A stretch of DNA of 64,000 bases from Aphelocoma coerulescens (lineage: Eukaryota > Chordata > Aves > Passeriformes > Corvidae). How positions within the stretch are numbered: the first letter of the stretch is position 1; the number at the start of each line of letters is the position of its first letter. The position numbers and the translations under genes were made by a program. Shown here piece by piece: positions 49,031-61,299 of this stretch. Where the stretch lies: assembly GCF_041296385.1 (NCBI RefSeq), contig NC_091014.1, positions 17,087,578 to 17,151,577 on the forward strand, read 5' to 3'. Under the pieces are notes generated by a model. It was given only the letters and a program-made list of their open reading frames with translations, was not told where the DNA came from and made no database searches.

Positions 49031-51164
49031 GTAAGAATCCAAGACACTTTCTTGCACTTTGGAGATATTTATCTGTGTTATTGATTTTAATGCTTCCTCT
49101 GAGGCTGTGAATCTTTGTGCTCAGTGTGATGAAGTCTACATCTTTTATAACAAGTATTCAGCAATCCAATGTTTACATTGAATAGCAAGCAACAATCCCT
49201 AGGAGCTTATTCTTTTCCTTCTATACATTCAGAGTATTGTCAGTGTCTTCCTTTAGCTCACTACTACTCTGTATGTATATTCTGTCACTTAAAGATGTAA
49301 TCTGTTGAACATTTTACCAGTTTGGACACGTAATATTTGCAGATGACTTGTATATCTTTAGTATTTCATCGAATTGTATTATATGCAGAGGTTTAGGGGA
49401 GAAAGGTATGACTTTAGTCCTTAAATCAGATGACCTGTTAAATATGCAGTGGACTCTCAGGCATTTCTGGAAGCAGTTTACAGCCTTTACATGTATTTTA
49501 ACCCAGCCTGATTGACAACCTTAACTATAAATGTAGGTCATTCAGCCATATATAGCTTATCTTTCAGACTTCTAGCTATCTGACTGCAGGAACACAACTT
49601 CCCAGTTCCCACTTGAAACTTCAGCCCACCCAGGTGTTTTTTGTTACACTGATCTGCGAAAGCTTCAGAGCTTCTTACTGTTTTTAGCAATATCACTCAT
49701 TCAGGTGTGAACCCCATTTTTTATTGTAGAGTAAAATCACCCCCTTTTTATACACTATCATTCTTCTGGCCCTGAACTTATCTCAGAAATACTTGTGCTA
49801 CCTCAGTATGTTTCTCTTGAGTATTCTTTTTCTTTTCCCAGAAGATGCTCATATGTTGCCCATGAAATAATCCCAGAAAGTGGGAAGGCCCTGGCCTCTG
49901 GGGTACAGTCTGTCAGTGCTTAGGGCACAACCCTTGTTTAGAAGCTGATAACATACCTTTGTTTTTTTGAGTACCATTTCATGACATTTTGAGTTGACTG
50001 GGAAACCTGATGGTTATTGAAAGTGCTACTTTTCTCCTTCTGGGATTTATTGACTATCTGATCCAAAGCCTTCAATCTCCCATAAATGTTTATCCTTTCA
50101 TTTAAATTATCTCATGAGGAACTGAGAAGAATACACAGATAGTGTCACCCAGACCTTGTTCTCTGGAGCAAACAACCTGCTCTGCTCCAAGGCCAGATGA
50201 ATAAGGATGCTTCAGTTGCTGATTTTTAGCTCTGGATTGGCAGTGAAGCTATGCAGGAAGAAATTTTCCTAAGGCTGAATGGTAGAGTAGAAATTGTTTG
50301 GATTATAGGTGGCTTTGGGACCACATGGTCTCACTTAGGCACCACTATGTTTGATTTGGTATGAGAACTTTATTGCAGTCCCCTGAATCTTAAGAAACTC
50401 TCAAATTCCCCCATCTCCCGTGTTTGCTGGTGTTTCTTATTTTCTCCTGCTAAATCTGTTCAGTTTCATAGGAACAGTACTTGTTAGGGAAGAGTCATTA
50501 GAACTAGAACTAGGCACTTGTCTGTGAAGAGGCAAAATTGAGTTTTAGGTTTTATTCAGCCCTTCGGAGTTCTGGGATGTTTGATGCCATGCCTTGAGCC
50601 AGTGGCTCTGAGATATCCTCTGCCTGTTCTGCTGCAGGGGTATCTGGAAGAAAACAAAGAAACTGACTCTAACTTAATAATGGCTAAGGCACTAAGCTGG
50701 GATAGGGCTTGCTTTAGAGCACCCACCTTCAGATTTCTATTCTTCAGTGAATTATCCACCATCTTTATTAGGTATTGGCATGAATTGTCCTGGTAGGAAC
50801 TATATTTTGACTGACTGCCAGCAAAGCTTAGTAGTATGGTAAACACACAGCACAAGGTGGAGTCTGCAACACCAACCAGGTTTTGTGACTTACAGAGGCT
50901 CAAGCTCTTTCACCATATGCTCCTTCAAAGGATTTTGGCCTTTGACACCCAGTGCTAAATGGTCAGTTCTTACTGCATTTTTTTATGACAGTGTTGAAGG
51001 CGTCTTCATTCCTATATGGATTCTGCTGGGGGTTTTGTGAATGTCTTTGACAATCTGAGCAGAATTTCAACAAATAAATGCAACTCACAGACTGCTCTGC
51101 AGAAGTGATGAGAGGGGCCAGTAGTGTATTCTCTCTTGTGCGTTTCTGAGTCTTGATCTGCTTT
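49031..51164. other. Gene-free DNA
   Basis: No supported gene. The patch 50540-50900 gives overlapping frames of 115 and 71 codons on opposite strands, with no family resemblance and no recognised repeat. Confidence 0.55.
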
Positions 51165-51624
51165 TGTGAGGGTCAGAGTTTAACCCCAGTCAGCAACTAA
51201 GCCTCATGCAGCCACTCACTCACTCTCCCCTAGTGGGATGGGGGAGAAGATTGAAAGGGTAAAAATAAGAAAACTCATGGGTTAAGATAAAGACAGTTTA
51301 ATAGGGAAAGCAAAAGACGCACACAGGCAAAACAAGGAATTCATTCACTACTTCCCTTAGGCAGGCAGGAGTTCGGCCATCCCCAGGAAAGCAGGGTTTC
51401 TTCACAGGTATTGGTGACTTGGGAAGACAAACACCACCACTGAGAACATCCCCTCCTTCCTCCTCTTTCCCCAGTTTTGTATGCTGAGGGTGATGTCTGG
51501 AATATCCCTCGAGTCAGTTGGGGTCAGCCATCTCAGCTGTGTCCCCTCCCAACTCCTTGTCCAAAGGACAGCCTCATACTAATTACTGTGAAGAAAATTA
51601 ACTCTACCCCAGCCAAAACCAACA
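51165..51624 (-). mobile_element. Solo LTR of an endogenous retrovirus with 4-bp target duplication
   Basis: The 460-bp segment starts TGTGAG and ends CCAAAACCAACA on the plus strand, so the LTR itself starts TGTTGGTTTTGGCTGGGGTA on the minus strand. I recall this start, and the interior wording GATAAAGACAGTTTAATAGG and AAAACAAGGAATTCATTCA, from a widespread avian LTR. CTTT at 51161-51164 and CTTT at 51625-51628 form a direct 4-bp target-site duplication exactly at the chosen ends, which fixes the borders. No internal retroviral sequence is next to it, so it is a solo LTR. On the minus strand ATTAAA, within the TTTAAT at about 51297, may serve as polyadenylation signal. The subfamily is not assigned. 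Confidence 0.9.
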
Positions 51625-54310
51625 CTTTAAGCCCTAGGACTTGAATACACAAGGGATTTGTGCAGCAGCTGTACTGTTGTTCAGGAAAGGAAAAGAGAAA
51701 AGACTGAATCTGTCTTTGAAGTTAGAATCTGCAGACCAGCTGTAAGAGCATGCATAGAGTGCAGTAATAGATCATGGGCTGTATCATCTCCTTTTTCCTC
51801 ATGTTTCTACTGTGTGCTTCATACAGATATATGTGTGATAAAAGTCTGTCTGTACAGAGAACTTGTTAAATTATATATTTGCAGTAATTTATCTAAAACT
51901 GTGATACACTCTGCACCACAAATGTTAAAAGCTGTTACTGAGAAGATAGCACAATATAAAGACTCCAGTGATTTTCTAGTATTCGGGGTTGATGGTGCCT
52001 AATTCATTCTCAAATTCAGAGTAAAAATCTTAGTGGCTGTATTTTAGAAGCCTTGATAACAAAGAATAGAATAAAAAGAAAGAAAAGCAGTGAATAAGAA
52101 AAGTCAGCAACTTGGAAGACAGTTTGTAGATATCAGGGTGAGTCAGAAAGATGCACATCTATCCTCCAAAATAGGCTTCCTCCTTCAGGCAGGAAAGCAA
52201 CATCATTCCCTTTCTTTTTCCTCCTTCACCTCTTGTTCCTTTGATACTATACTGATGGACTGCACCCATTATTATAATTTTTCTGTTTTCCTACCTCTTT
52301 TATTGAATTTCTTACAAAACAGTTGATAACGAGGATAGCTATCCTTCTCCTGGATGAAGGGACATCCAGGAATGTCCTTATCCCTCCTAAGCATACACTT
52401 GTACCTAAAATCTGAAACACTTTCTGAACCATTTCCTGCTGCCATTCAGGCTTTTAAATTTTGGTTTTTGGGTATTTTTCAGACGAGGCAAAATACAGAG
52501 CAAATATACAGTGAAATAAATTACTTTTGATGTCCTGAGCTAATAAGTCCTCTAGCATTGTGGAAAGATATAAAATGCTATGCGTAGACCATGAACCATG
52601 AATTTAATATGTCCTTTTAGTTATTTTCCTGATGGCAACCTGCAGTATTTGAAACACTGACAACTCCCCTGCCCCAAATGAAGCTGTCAGTATACATTAG
52701 CACTGTTCCAGTTGTTTCCACAACTCCTCAGCCCTGGAATGTATGTCCTATCCACTGTGTAGTGTATGTATTATGCCTGTCATCAATTATAACTCGATCG
52801 TGTGAGCACATTTTCACAGATACTGTGGCATCAACATGGCCTGCAGTTGTTGAGAGGACAAATCAATCCACAGTCTTAGGGGTGCAGCTTCTAGCACCTA
52901 GGACCTGTATTCCGCACAGATCTTTTCTTTTCTAGCTCCATCAGATTTGTGCTGGTGAAGACCACAGGGGCATTTGCTCCATCCTGGTTTGCAGCAGCTT
53001 AACTGAGAAGGGATTTGAGGGCCAGGAAATGTGGCAAGTGTTTGGTAACCAACTGGGAATGCAATCTCTTTGAACAAATGTGCCTACACTTTAGGCAGTT
53101 TCTGTTACATATATTGGCATTTCTAATCTACTAACAGAGAACATTTTAATTGTACCTGTCTTATCAAACCTGCATAAACCAGAAAATCTGCTGGGTTCTT
53201 CAAGATGCTCCTTTGTCTTAAGCACCGAGACATTTATTGCAGTCTTTCCAGCTTTATTAATAATGTTATTAATATTCTTTTTGCACAGAGCAGTAGTGGA
53301 AAAGTGTCTGGTACTCGTGGGTGTTTCATTATTTAAAATGTAAATAAGAAAGGCTGCAAGAAGTTAACCATCTCAGCAGGAAAAAAGGAACAAACCTTTA
53401 GTCTGGCAGATATGGGCTTATCACTGTTTTCCTCATTACAGCATATGAAATACTTTATAGTCCTATATTTGTAACATCAACAAGAATATTTTTCTTTGTT
53501 CATCCACAGAATTATCCACCTGCCTGTTTCTTTAGGGAAGGAATCTAGATGCAAATTTTCTGAATAGCCTGTAAATTGATTTTATTTTGACAGAGTTATG
53601 AAAAAAAAACTTTCCTTGATTCATCCCTTACTTTCTCCTCAGTTGTGCTGACTGAGTAGGGTAAAGAAAAAGTAAAGGTAAGCATATTTCACCTGTCACC
53701 ATTGAGGCCTTGGGTACGTTTGCATGTGGAGCTCTCTGTGGCATGTATAAAAAGAAGGGACATCAGCTTTATTTCGGGCCTGTACCCCTCAGAGGTTTTG
53801 TGCTCTTGGTGGATAGGTCCATGTCAGACTGAGTTGAGAAGGATTTTAACTGACTGGGATTTGGCAGATTTCATATCCTGGTTGCAGCCCTGCACTCAAT
53901 GTGAATATCAAGTTATTAATTGGTATCCACATTACAGAAGATGTTTCTCTACAGACTCTTTGTCTGAGCAGCACTGCTCTCCCACTAGTCCATGTTTGTT
54001 TTCAGGTATTCAGAAATCACAGTGAAAGTGGTCTGAGAGCAGGTCCAAGTGACATGGGTCATCCTTCTTTGTTGGAAGGTTTTGGACATTAGATACCAGT
54101 GCACCACACACAGGAACCGCAGCTGCTTTCCTGTGGTTCGTGTCACTGGTACCTGCCCCAGGGTAGGAAAGCACTAGGTAGAAGGCAGCTGTGCACCTCC
54201 CAAATCTGCAACTGGTGGTTTTGTACAGCAGCAATTAATTTGGTCTAGTTACATATGTCACAACTGCTTGAGGTTTGAAAATTGCATCACACCGCTGCCT
54301 GGTCTTTCAT
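51625..54310. other. Gene-free DNA
   Basis: No supported gene. Frames at 51658-52002 (114 codons) and 53702-54025 (107 codons) have no family resemblance and no flanking splice structure that I could confirm. Confidence 0.55.
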
Positions 54311-55219
54311 ACAATCATATAATATTTTAGGTTAGAGAAGACTGGTAAGATGATTGAGTTCAACTCAATCCAGCACTTCCAAGTCCACCACTGAATGCCT
54401 TTTAGCCACGTGTAAATGTCTTTAAAATAACTTCAGGAATGGTTAATCTACCATGTCCTGGAGCACCCTGTTCCAGAGCTTGATAGCCCTTTTAGTGAAG
54501 AAATGTTTCCTAATATCCAACCTAAATGTCCACTGCTGCAACTTGAGGCCATTTCCTCTTGTACTATTAGTTGTTACTTGGTAGAAAAAAATCACCCCTC
54601 CTTGGCTACAAATTCCTTTCAGGCAGTTACAGAGAACAATAAGGTCTCTCCTGAGCCTCCTTTCCTCCAGGCTGAACACCCCCCAGCTTCCTCAGCCACT
54701 CCTCATAAGACTTGGGCTCATAAGACAGACCCTTCACCAGCTCTGCTGCTCTTCTTTCCAGCACCTCAGTGTCCCTCTTGTCATGAGATCCCAAAACTGG
54801 ACACAGGATTTGAGGTGTGTCCTCACCAGTGCAGAGTACAGGGGGCTGAACCTCCCTAGTCCTGTTGGTTACACTTTTGCTGATACAAGCCAGGTTTCCA
54901 TTGGCCTTCTTAGCCACCTGAGCACACAGTGGCTCATGCTCATCTGCTGTTGACCAGTACCCCCAGGTCCTTTTCTGCTGGGTCACTTTCCAGCCACTGT
55001 GACCCAGCCTTTAGCACTGCAGGGAATTGTTATGACAGAAGTGCAGGACGCAGCACTTGGCCTTGTTGAACCCCAAATTTTTGGCCTTCACCCATCGATG
55101 CAGCCTGTCCAGGACCCTCTGCAGAGCCTTCCTACCCTCCAGCAGATCAACACTCCCACCCAACTTGTTGTCATCTGCAGACTGACTGAGGGTACACTTG
55201 ATCCGCTTGTCTGGATATT
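54311..55219 (-). mobile_element. CR1 LINE, longest copy in the window
   Basis: About 910 bp of CR1 on the minus strand. The 3' end is at the left (ACAATCATATAATATTTTAG, an eroded CR1 terminus), followed by 3' UTR and then ORF2 codons up to the segment reading CAGCCTGTCCAGGACCCTCT and GACTGAGGGTACACTTGATC, which lies in the reverse-transcriptase part. It is 5'-truncated at about 55219. The coding part is broken by frameshifts and stops. It represents the common avian CR1 group with a longer ORF2 remnant than the other copies here. Confidence 0.93.
54443..54986 (-). pseudogene. Broken CR1 ORF2 C-terminal region
   Basis: Two overlapping minus-strand frames hold successive parts of CR1 ORF2. 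The frame 54627-54986 carries TEVLERRAAELVKGLSYEPK and KSYEEWLRKLGG, typical of the region after the reverse transcriptase. The frame 54443-54679 continues with MFSLEERRLRRDLIVL, RGNGLKLQQ, FRLDIRKHFFTKRAIKLWNR and ends shortly after. The change of frame between them is a disabling frameshift. Protein role in an intact element: target-primed reverse transcription of the LINE RNA in the nucleus. This copy is dead. Confidence 0.85.
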
Positions 55220-56414
55220 TGCTTCTTCACTAGATATTCATCATGACTGAAAAGTGAAAATTAAAGCAAGGCAGATTACATGCAATTACTGCAGATTTCA
55301 ACTATGAGTTATATTTCTTCATCCCTTAAGAGGGGCTAAGGCAGGAAGCCTTTGGAAGCCGTATACCCAATCAGGGCTCCAGAACCTCCTGAGTGAATGT
55401 AGTTGGGCAGTATTTGGATTTTACTGAGACTCTCTGCCTACTTCTCAGGTATTTGACAGCCATAGGAGATGCATCTTAAGAATAGAATAAAAAAATCAGT
55501 GTAGCACAGAAGCCAGAGTAATTTTTCAGTCAAAAGTGTGAGAACAGAGGAGCAAGCATTAATATTCACTCTTGAACTTCAGTTTGAATAATCCCAGTCT
55601 TTAAGAATATGTATGTATAGAATGATGGTGGATTTTGTGTATTTGTGTATAGGACTAGAACAAAATAATAAAATTATTACTGTGGCAGAGTTCAACACAT
55701 GAAAAAGCATTTGAACTCAAAGGTTATTTTATTACTAACAATAGGTAAGTACAACAAGGATAATTGTCTATGTTTTCTTCTCAAAGGTTCAGCATCTTTG
55801 TCTGTAAAATAATGTGGCCAAAAATGGTTTCCCTCTATTCACATCACATACATTTGTTTACTGGTTTTCTCCATATGTTATGGAACAACCTAAACTGACC
55901 TCATTACAGACTTACATACTTTTTCAGCTGTGGAAACTAGAAAATAAATTATTCTCATCCTTTTATACTTCTCTTTTATTCTCTTTTTATAACTACTTTC
56001 AAAGACACTTTCCAATTGTCATACAAAATTCTGACTAAACAGGGAAATTTTGGCTCATGCTTTTCTGAGCTTTTGGAGCTTCAGCTATTGTTGTAATTTT
56101 GAAGGAATGACTACTTTTGAATGTTTTCCTCCTCAGCCTCTTTTGCCACCTGAATTGGGAGTGGTCATATTATTCCTTTTAGCATTTATTGGTGTTAGTG
56201 CTTAGAATCACTGGGGGAGTAAGGTGGGGAGAAGGGAAACAAAGAAAGAAAAGCTGTTAAACTGGAATTATGGAGGAAGCATGAAATTTATAAGACAATA
56301 AAATAGTAAGAATACCAGTTCTGAAGGTTAGAAAATACAAAGATAAAGCCACCTCTTCAGAAACTTCCCTGAACTATTTGATAGCCTCACATAATGAACT
56401 AGATATTGCTGACA
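55220..56414. other. Gene-free AT-rich DNA
   Basis: No supported gene or repeat recognised. Longest frame is 74 codons. Confidence 0.55.
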
Positions 56415-56783
56415 TGTTGCAGTGCTAGGTTTGGTTTAGCAAGCTGCAGCTTTGCCGGAGAGCACAGCTGGACTGCTTAGGGCAGAGCAGACATTCTGCC
56501 CTCCTGTAGTCCTTTTGGACTTCCCTGACCTCCTACTACGGCTAGCTGGGCACTACAACACAGTGATGGCAAAGAAGGCGAGAAGGGTCTCTCCATCGGG
56601 AGCCTTTATTGTTTCACGTTAGTCCACTGGTTCCCAGAAGCAGAGAGCCCTCCTGATCCCTCGCAAGGGAGGGTTTCTCAGATCGCAGGGGCGGTACCTG
56701 GGCGGGGTTGGAGTACAGGAACCAATAGCGAGAGCCCGAGGGAGCGGCCAGAACTAGGGGCAGGGGAAAGTGGGAGGGGAACA
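56415..56783 (-). mobile_element. Solo LTR of an endogenous retrovirus, GC-rich type, minus orientation
   Basis: A GC-rich segment of about 370 bp in AT-rich surroundings begins TGTTGCAG and ends GGGAACA on the plus strand, so its ends form a TGTT/AACA inverted pair. Read on the minus strand it has a CTATTGG box near 56730, AATAAA at 56610-56605 and a C-rich U5 with CGCCTTCTTTGCC at 56580-56568. The order fits U3-R-U5 of an LTR. No target duplication is evident and the right end could instead lie at 56795. No retroviral genes are adjacent. It shares the U5 block and its spacing from the polyadenylation signal with the plus-strand LTR at 9.79-10.35 kb, which suggests related families. Confidence 0.65.
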
Positions 56784-56925
56784 GTGTGAAAGGCATTTAA
56801 TTAGTGAATCAGTGGGAAATACATCTCACCTTTCATATTAAATTGAAAAGGGAAGGGCTTAATTTTTATACAATAGAAAAATGGTAAAATAATGCAAAAA
56901 TAGAAAGTGACGAGGCAGCTGGTTG

Positions 56926-57252
56926 CTATTGACTTTGGAGATGGGTGCTGGTTGAGTTCTCACACAGCAGCTGCTTCTGCAGCTTATCGCGTTCTTCTGC
57001 TAGGATGGCATCTTTTTGGTTGCTGTTTATTTCACTCCTGGTCCATGCAGCGTGGCGAATGGGGGAGGCTACGCTGTCTCTCCCATGCCATACGGTGCAC
57101 GGAGCCACAGTTCCACGCCCTGTGCCGATAGCCCTCGGGACAGGCCAGTTCGCACGGTGCCCAGGCCGGGGCTTTTCCCGGCGCAGCGCCGCTCCCCCGC
57201 CTATGCTACTTGGGGCCGGGCCTGTCCCGGGCACTGACACAGCACTTGCCAT
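56926..57252 (-). other. CpG-rich patch with coiled-coil-like frame, possible retrocopy or exon
   Basis: A minus-strand frame of 108 codons starts at an ATG in good context (AAGATGG). Its first 70 codons lie in a 200-bp segment (57040-57240) with about twenty CpGs; the rest is ordinary DNA. Residues 73-96 read SEINSNQKDAILAEERDKLQ and on to LL, rich in E, K, R and Q with leucines at 84, 91 and 95, which looks like a coiled coil. I do not recognise the protein. One reading is a retrocopy of the 5' part of an mRNA, with CpG-rich 5' UTR joined to coding sequence; another is a genuine first exon and promoter; a third is chance. No poly-A tail or target duplication was seen. The neighbour to the left is a solo LTR 140 bp away. 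Confidence 0.35.
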
Positions 57253-59897
57253 CTTAAAATTTATCTGCCATATTGTCTATAAGGTATGCTATCCCTCATC
57301 CAATTTATTGTCCAACACATGTAGTTAACTATTAATGAAAGGACAAAACTGTATGGATTATTAAACAAATGATATATGGAGCTGTCTACTTAAGTGCATG
57401 ATAGCTGAAAGGTAGATTAATATAGTATACATCAATATATGGTAATCACTTGAATTATGCCACCACAGCAAAAGACCTAAATGATTCAACTTGAGTACTT
57501 AAGGTTAGGGACCTAAATCTGTACTTGGGCAACTGCTTTTCAGGGCTGTCAGGTGTTAAACATGCAGCTCACACCCTTCACTGAGCTCAGCAAAGGCTGT
57601 GATTGCTAAGCTCTCCTGAAAATAAGATCATTTGAGTTTTGTGCTACTCTGTCTAACTCTTGGCTTCAGTTTGGAAACTTTGTCCAGAGGTATCTGAGGA
57701 AGTGAGGGTTAAACATCCCTTCTGTCAGCTCGACTGAGATTTATTGTGTAATGCACTTCCTCCAAAGAAAGATGTTTAACGCTATTGATTGCAAGGTTGC
57801 CTACATAAAATAGCATAATGTGACAAATGATGGATACCACACAGAGCAAAATTGTAAGGTAATTCAATATATGGGCATGTATGGTATGTATATCAGAATA
57901 GCAGCTTCATTTTTCAGGAGGGTGAGTTGGAAGGTCATCTATTTCACTTAAAGGCATTGAACGTTTTTGTTAGTTTGACAGCCATTATGGGCTTGATGCT
58001 GTTATTTAAGGCAGTCATTAAACTCCTATTGACCTAAAGTGGGTAGGAGAGGGGCCAAGATTTAGGATATGCAAAGCAGAGAAATTGAGATGAAAAAAAA
58101 CCTGATGGATAAAATTGCAGAGTGAAAAAAGCATTATGGTGGCTGCTATATATAAACAACAAATATCCTAAGAATTATCTGATTATTTAAAATGTTTTCT
58201 ACCACAGTATTACTTTTGCTAAAAATTTTCCTGCTAAACTTTGGATTTTCTCAATCTTTCAAGAAATTTATGCAACTTTGTACTGTTTCTTTGCTGCATC
58301 ATAGAGCAGATTAACTGCTTACACCTTTTAAAGCTGTGTTTATTCTTAGAGGTGCGTTGTGTGATAATCTGTAAACCTTGCAAAAATCAGTGGTTTTAAT
58401 GGCATTTAGACTAATTTTTAAATCTGTAATAGGAAAATCAGGGAGGAAGAAGGCAAAGAAAGCTCTTTCTGGAAACAAGTATGTTTATCAATGAAGAAGT
58501 CAGTGAAAGAGACAAATTTAGGAGAAAAAGAATATTTCTATCATTGCAATGCATTTCATGCTTCAGCACAAGACATATCCAAGCCTGTTATTTTCTTCTT
58601 TTTTTCAATCTGTCATGTGTTATTGATCTCTTTCCTTCTTATTTGGAGCTTCCTGTGAAACTTTGGGGTATTTTCTGCCCATGCATAGGAGTACACAGAA
58701 AGAAACTGGGACTGGTCTGATGTACAAATGGGCTTCTGCCCACTTGCTGATGCACATTTCAGCTTGACACATCCACCCAGATAGTTCTCATCTTCCAAGA
58801 CACACTTGAGGAAGACCCAACTGCAGGGCGAGACCAAGGGACCACTCCTTGTGGACAGCTACTCTGTTATCCTGCTAAGTACTGGTCCCTGAGATATAGA
58901 AGTTCCTCAGTTGTTAGCAATGTTTTTCATGGGTATCTTTTGAGAAGAAGGATGCGAGGAGGCAGACAACACAGAATTGCTTCACTGAATGAACCTGCAG
59001 AGCCATTTAGGTAGCTCAGTGATACCTCTGACTGCACAGTGAGAACAACCCAAGATTTCATGCAGGACATGGAGAGTCATCCCAGTCTTTCCCACTGAGG
59101 CCATTTTAGTGAAGTGCTTTAACATCAACCCTTCAATACTTTGTTTTCAGGAATCAATGGCATGTTAATTAAAAAAAATTGTGCTCAGATATAACTCAGA
59201 TTTAGTATTTCACACTTTTTCCAATAAAAAATAATAACTTCATGATCTGAGGTAATGCGATGAAATAGTAGGTCAAGTTTAAATCCAATCTTCTCTTCCT
59301 TGAAACACTCGGGAGTTTAAACTCAGAATAAGTTTTAGAAAGAAGTTACTATGGTTTAAGCTCTGATACAATTTTAATTCAAAGTAAGGTTAAATGAGGA
59401 AATTATCTTGTTTTTATAAGATAGCAGATGAAATGCAGAAGCTCACCAAATGTTTGCTTTGGTTTTTGCTCATTCAAAGACAGAGAGACTCAGAAAGACA
59501 GAGAAGACTGCAAACACACCTGTCATAAATCATAGATATATTAAAAAATATCCTGCAATGTAAACGCTTTCAGTTTTACAAATTGGTATATGATGTATTA
59601 CATCATTAATTTGAAAGGTTATTTATGATGTAGCCTTATTTAAAAAATTATTTTAAATGAAAGGAGATTTTGAAGATTAAAAGCATTAAAATCTGGAAAT
59701 ACAGTTTCAAGTGGAGAAGTAAGTCCAAACAATGCAAACATAGTACTCTAAGGACTTTGCTCCATCTTTGTTTGCAAGAATTTTAACCTTTTTACCTCTC
59801 CCAGAAGAGTCCAGGGAATTTAGCAAAGGGCATCAGATTTTCTGTAATCCTTTAATGAAGGCTTTGCTTGACTGTAGTTTGCTGTTAAGCAAGGATC
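57253..59897. other. Gene-free AT-rich DNA
   Basis: No supported gene or recognised transposon. Longest frame is 79 codons. Confidence 0.55.
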
Positions 59898-59919
59898 AAT
59901 TAATTAATTAATTAATTAA
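59898..59919. repeat. AATT tetranucleotide repeat
   Basis: About five perfect TAAT units, a self-complementary microsatellite. Confidence 0.9.
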
Positions 59920-60077
59920 ATCTCATGTTGTTGCTTTGACATTTCCAAACATAGAACAAAACGAGAAGGTCAGAGTTGTTGCCTGAAATGCTACAAACAG
60001 ATGAGAGGATCGTTTCTCCCCTGTTCATTTATCAGAAAGCACTCAGTTTATCTTTAGAAAGCTTCTTTATCATATCT

Positions 60078-60093
60078 GATATGATATCATATC
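60078..60093. repeat. Perfect 16-bp palindrome
   Basis: GATATGATATCATATC is identical to its own reverse complement. It lies in a wider stretch of repeated ATATCAT/ATGATAT words at about 60070-60115, so it probably arose from the local simple repeat. Confidence 0.9.
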
Positions 60094-61299
60094 TTATTTG
60101 TCATATCATATTTATCTGTCTGAAATTCTGTTTTCTCTGTCTTGAGTTCCTTGTTACAAACATTTTATTGTAAGCCTAAGATTGTCTGTAACTTAGAACG
60201 CTGCAGTGTGTACTTACCGGTAGTTAATTCTGATCTATTTAGACTTGCACTGTTAAACTAAGTAGAAAGATTCATTGTTTTTTAATTATACACCCCAATG
60301 AAGGTACTACAGTTGACTAAGTTTTGTCTACTAGAGAACAATTTCAGCAAGTGCTAAAAAGTGTTCTTTTGGAGTTCAAGTCCATCATGTGAATTACTTG
60401 TCACACTTGTTCTGGAGCTCTTTGTTATAATAATGCTTTTATTCTAATTCTAGAACTGTTTCAAAATGTGTGTCTGGACTACTTTATTCTATCAAACATA
60501 AAAGTACTTAGGAGGTTTTCTTACTGTCCCTTCAGTAGGTTTTGACTTTGAGATCAGAATCTCTCTGGAATCTTGAAGAGGAATACTAGAAAGGAATCCA
60601 TGTTTTTAGCTGTTTCCAGTGCAATAAAATTTGTTCTATTTGAAAAGATTACAAAGATTACAAATACATTTGGTTATTTAAGAACATCCATCACTGATAC
60701 TTCAATTTTTTATTTAACTAGGTGTCTACTTTCACTCTTTCTGTCATTCTCATTCTTCCATCTTTACTTTTTCTTCGGTTGTGAACAAGACAGACAGCTT
60801 GCTACTCTTTTACCAGCCCTAATGGTCTCTGAGCCACTGCTTGTAAACTGACACAGGGAAAAAAATTGCTCAAAGGACTGATGACACTTTAGAAACTGTG
60901 ATGAATGACTTTCAAGGCTGCTGCTGCCTTTTCCCTTTTTTTTTCCTTTCTTATTTAAAATGTGACTTATTCCTTTCCACTAATTCTTTCTGAGTTGTGA
61001 AGAAAAAAAAGGGAACATTCAAAAGGATACACAACAGACTTTTAGGATTTAATTAATTAAATTTTTGAGATATGTTGATTAGCAATGGGTTTAAAGCAGA
61101 CCAGATGTGCTTTTCTCACAGCCCCAAACAGAAAATATAATCTGCGTTTTGGTCACTGATTTACAATCACTAAAAGTACCTAAATATAAGGTTATAACAT
61201 ATTGAATGCCCAGCTGGAAAACATGATCTTTAGAAGAAGAGCTAACAGCAATGGGAAAGTAAATTTATTACTGCAGGCCTGGGCCCTAAGGTATATCAC
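60094..61299. other. Gene-free AT-rich DNA
   Basis: No supported gene. The longest frame, 92 codons at 60573-60851, has no family resemblance. A tandem AAGATTACA pair occurs near 60645-60663. Confidence 0.55.

Noticed and set aside
54627..55250. Plus-strand frames over the CR1 at 54.3-55.2 kb
   Set aside because: They are antisense to CR1 ORF2 remnants, which explain the sequence fully.
60070..60115. ATATCAT-rich stretch as a possible hairpin RNA or origin-like element
   Set aside because: Simple-repeat origin is sufficient; only the 16-bp palindrome is listed.
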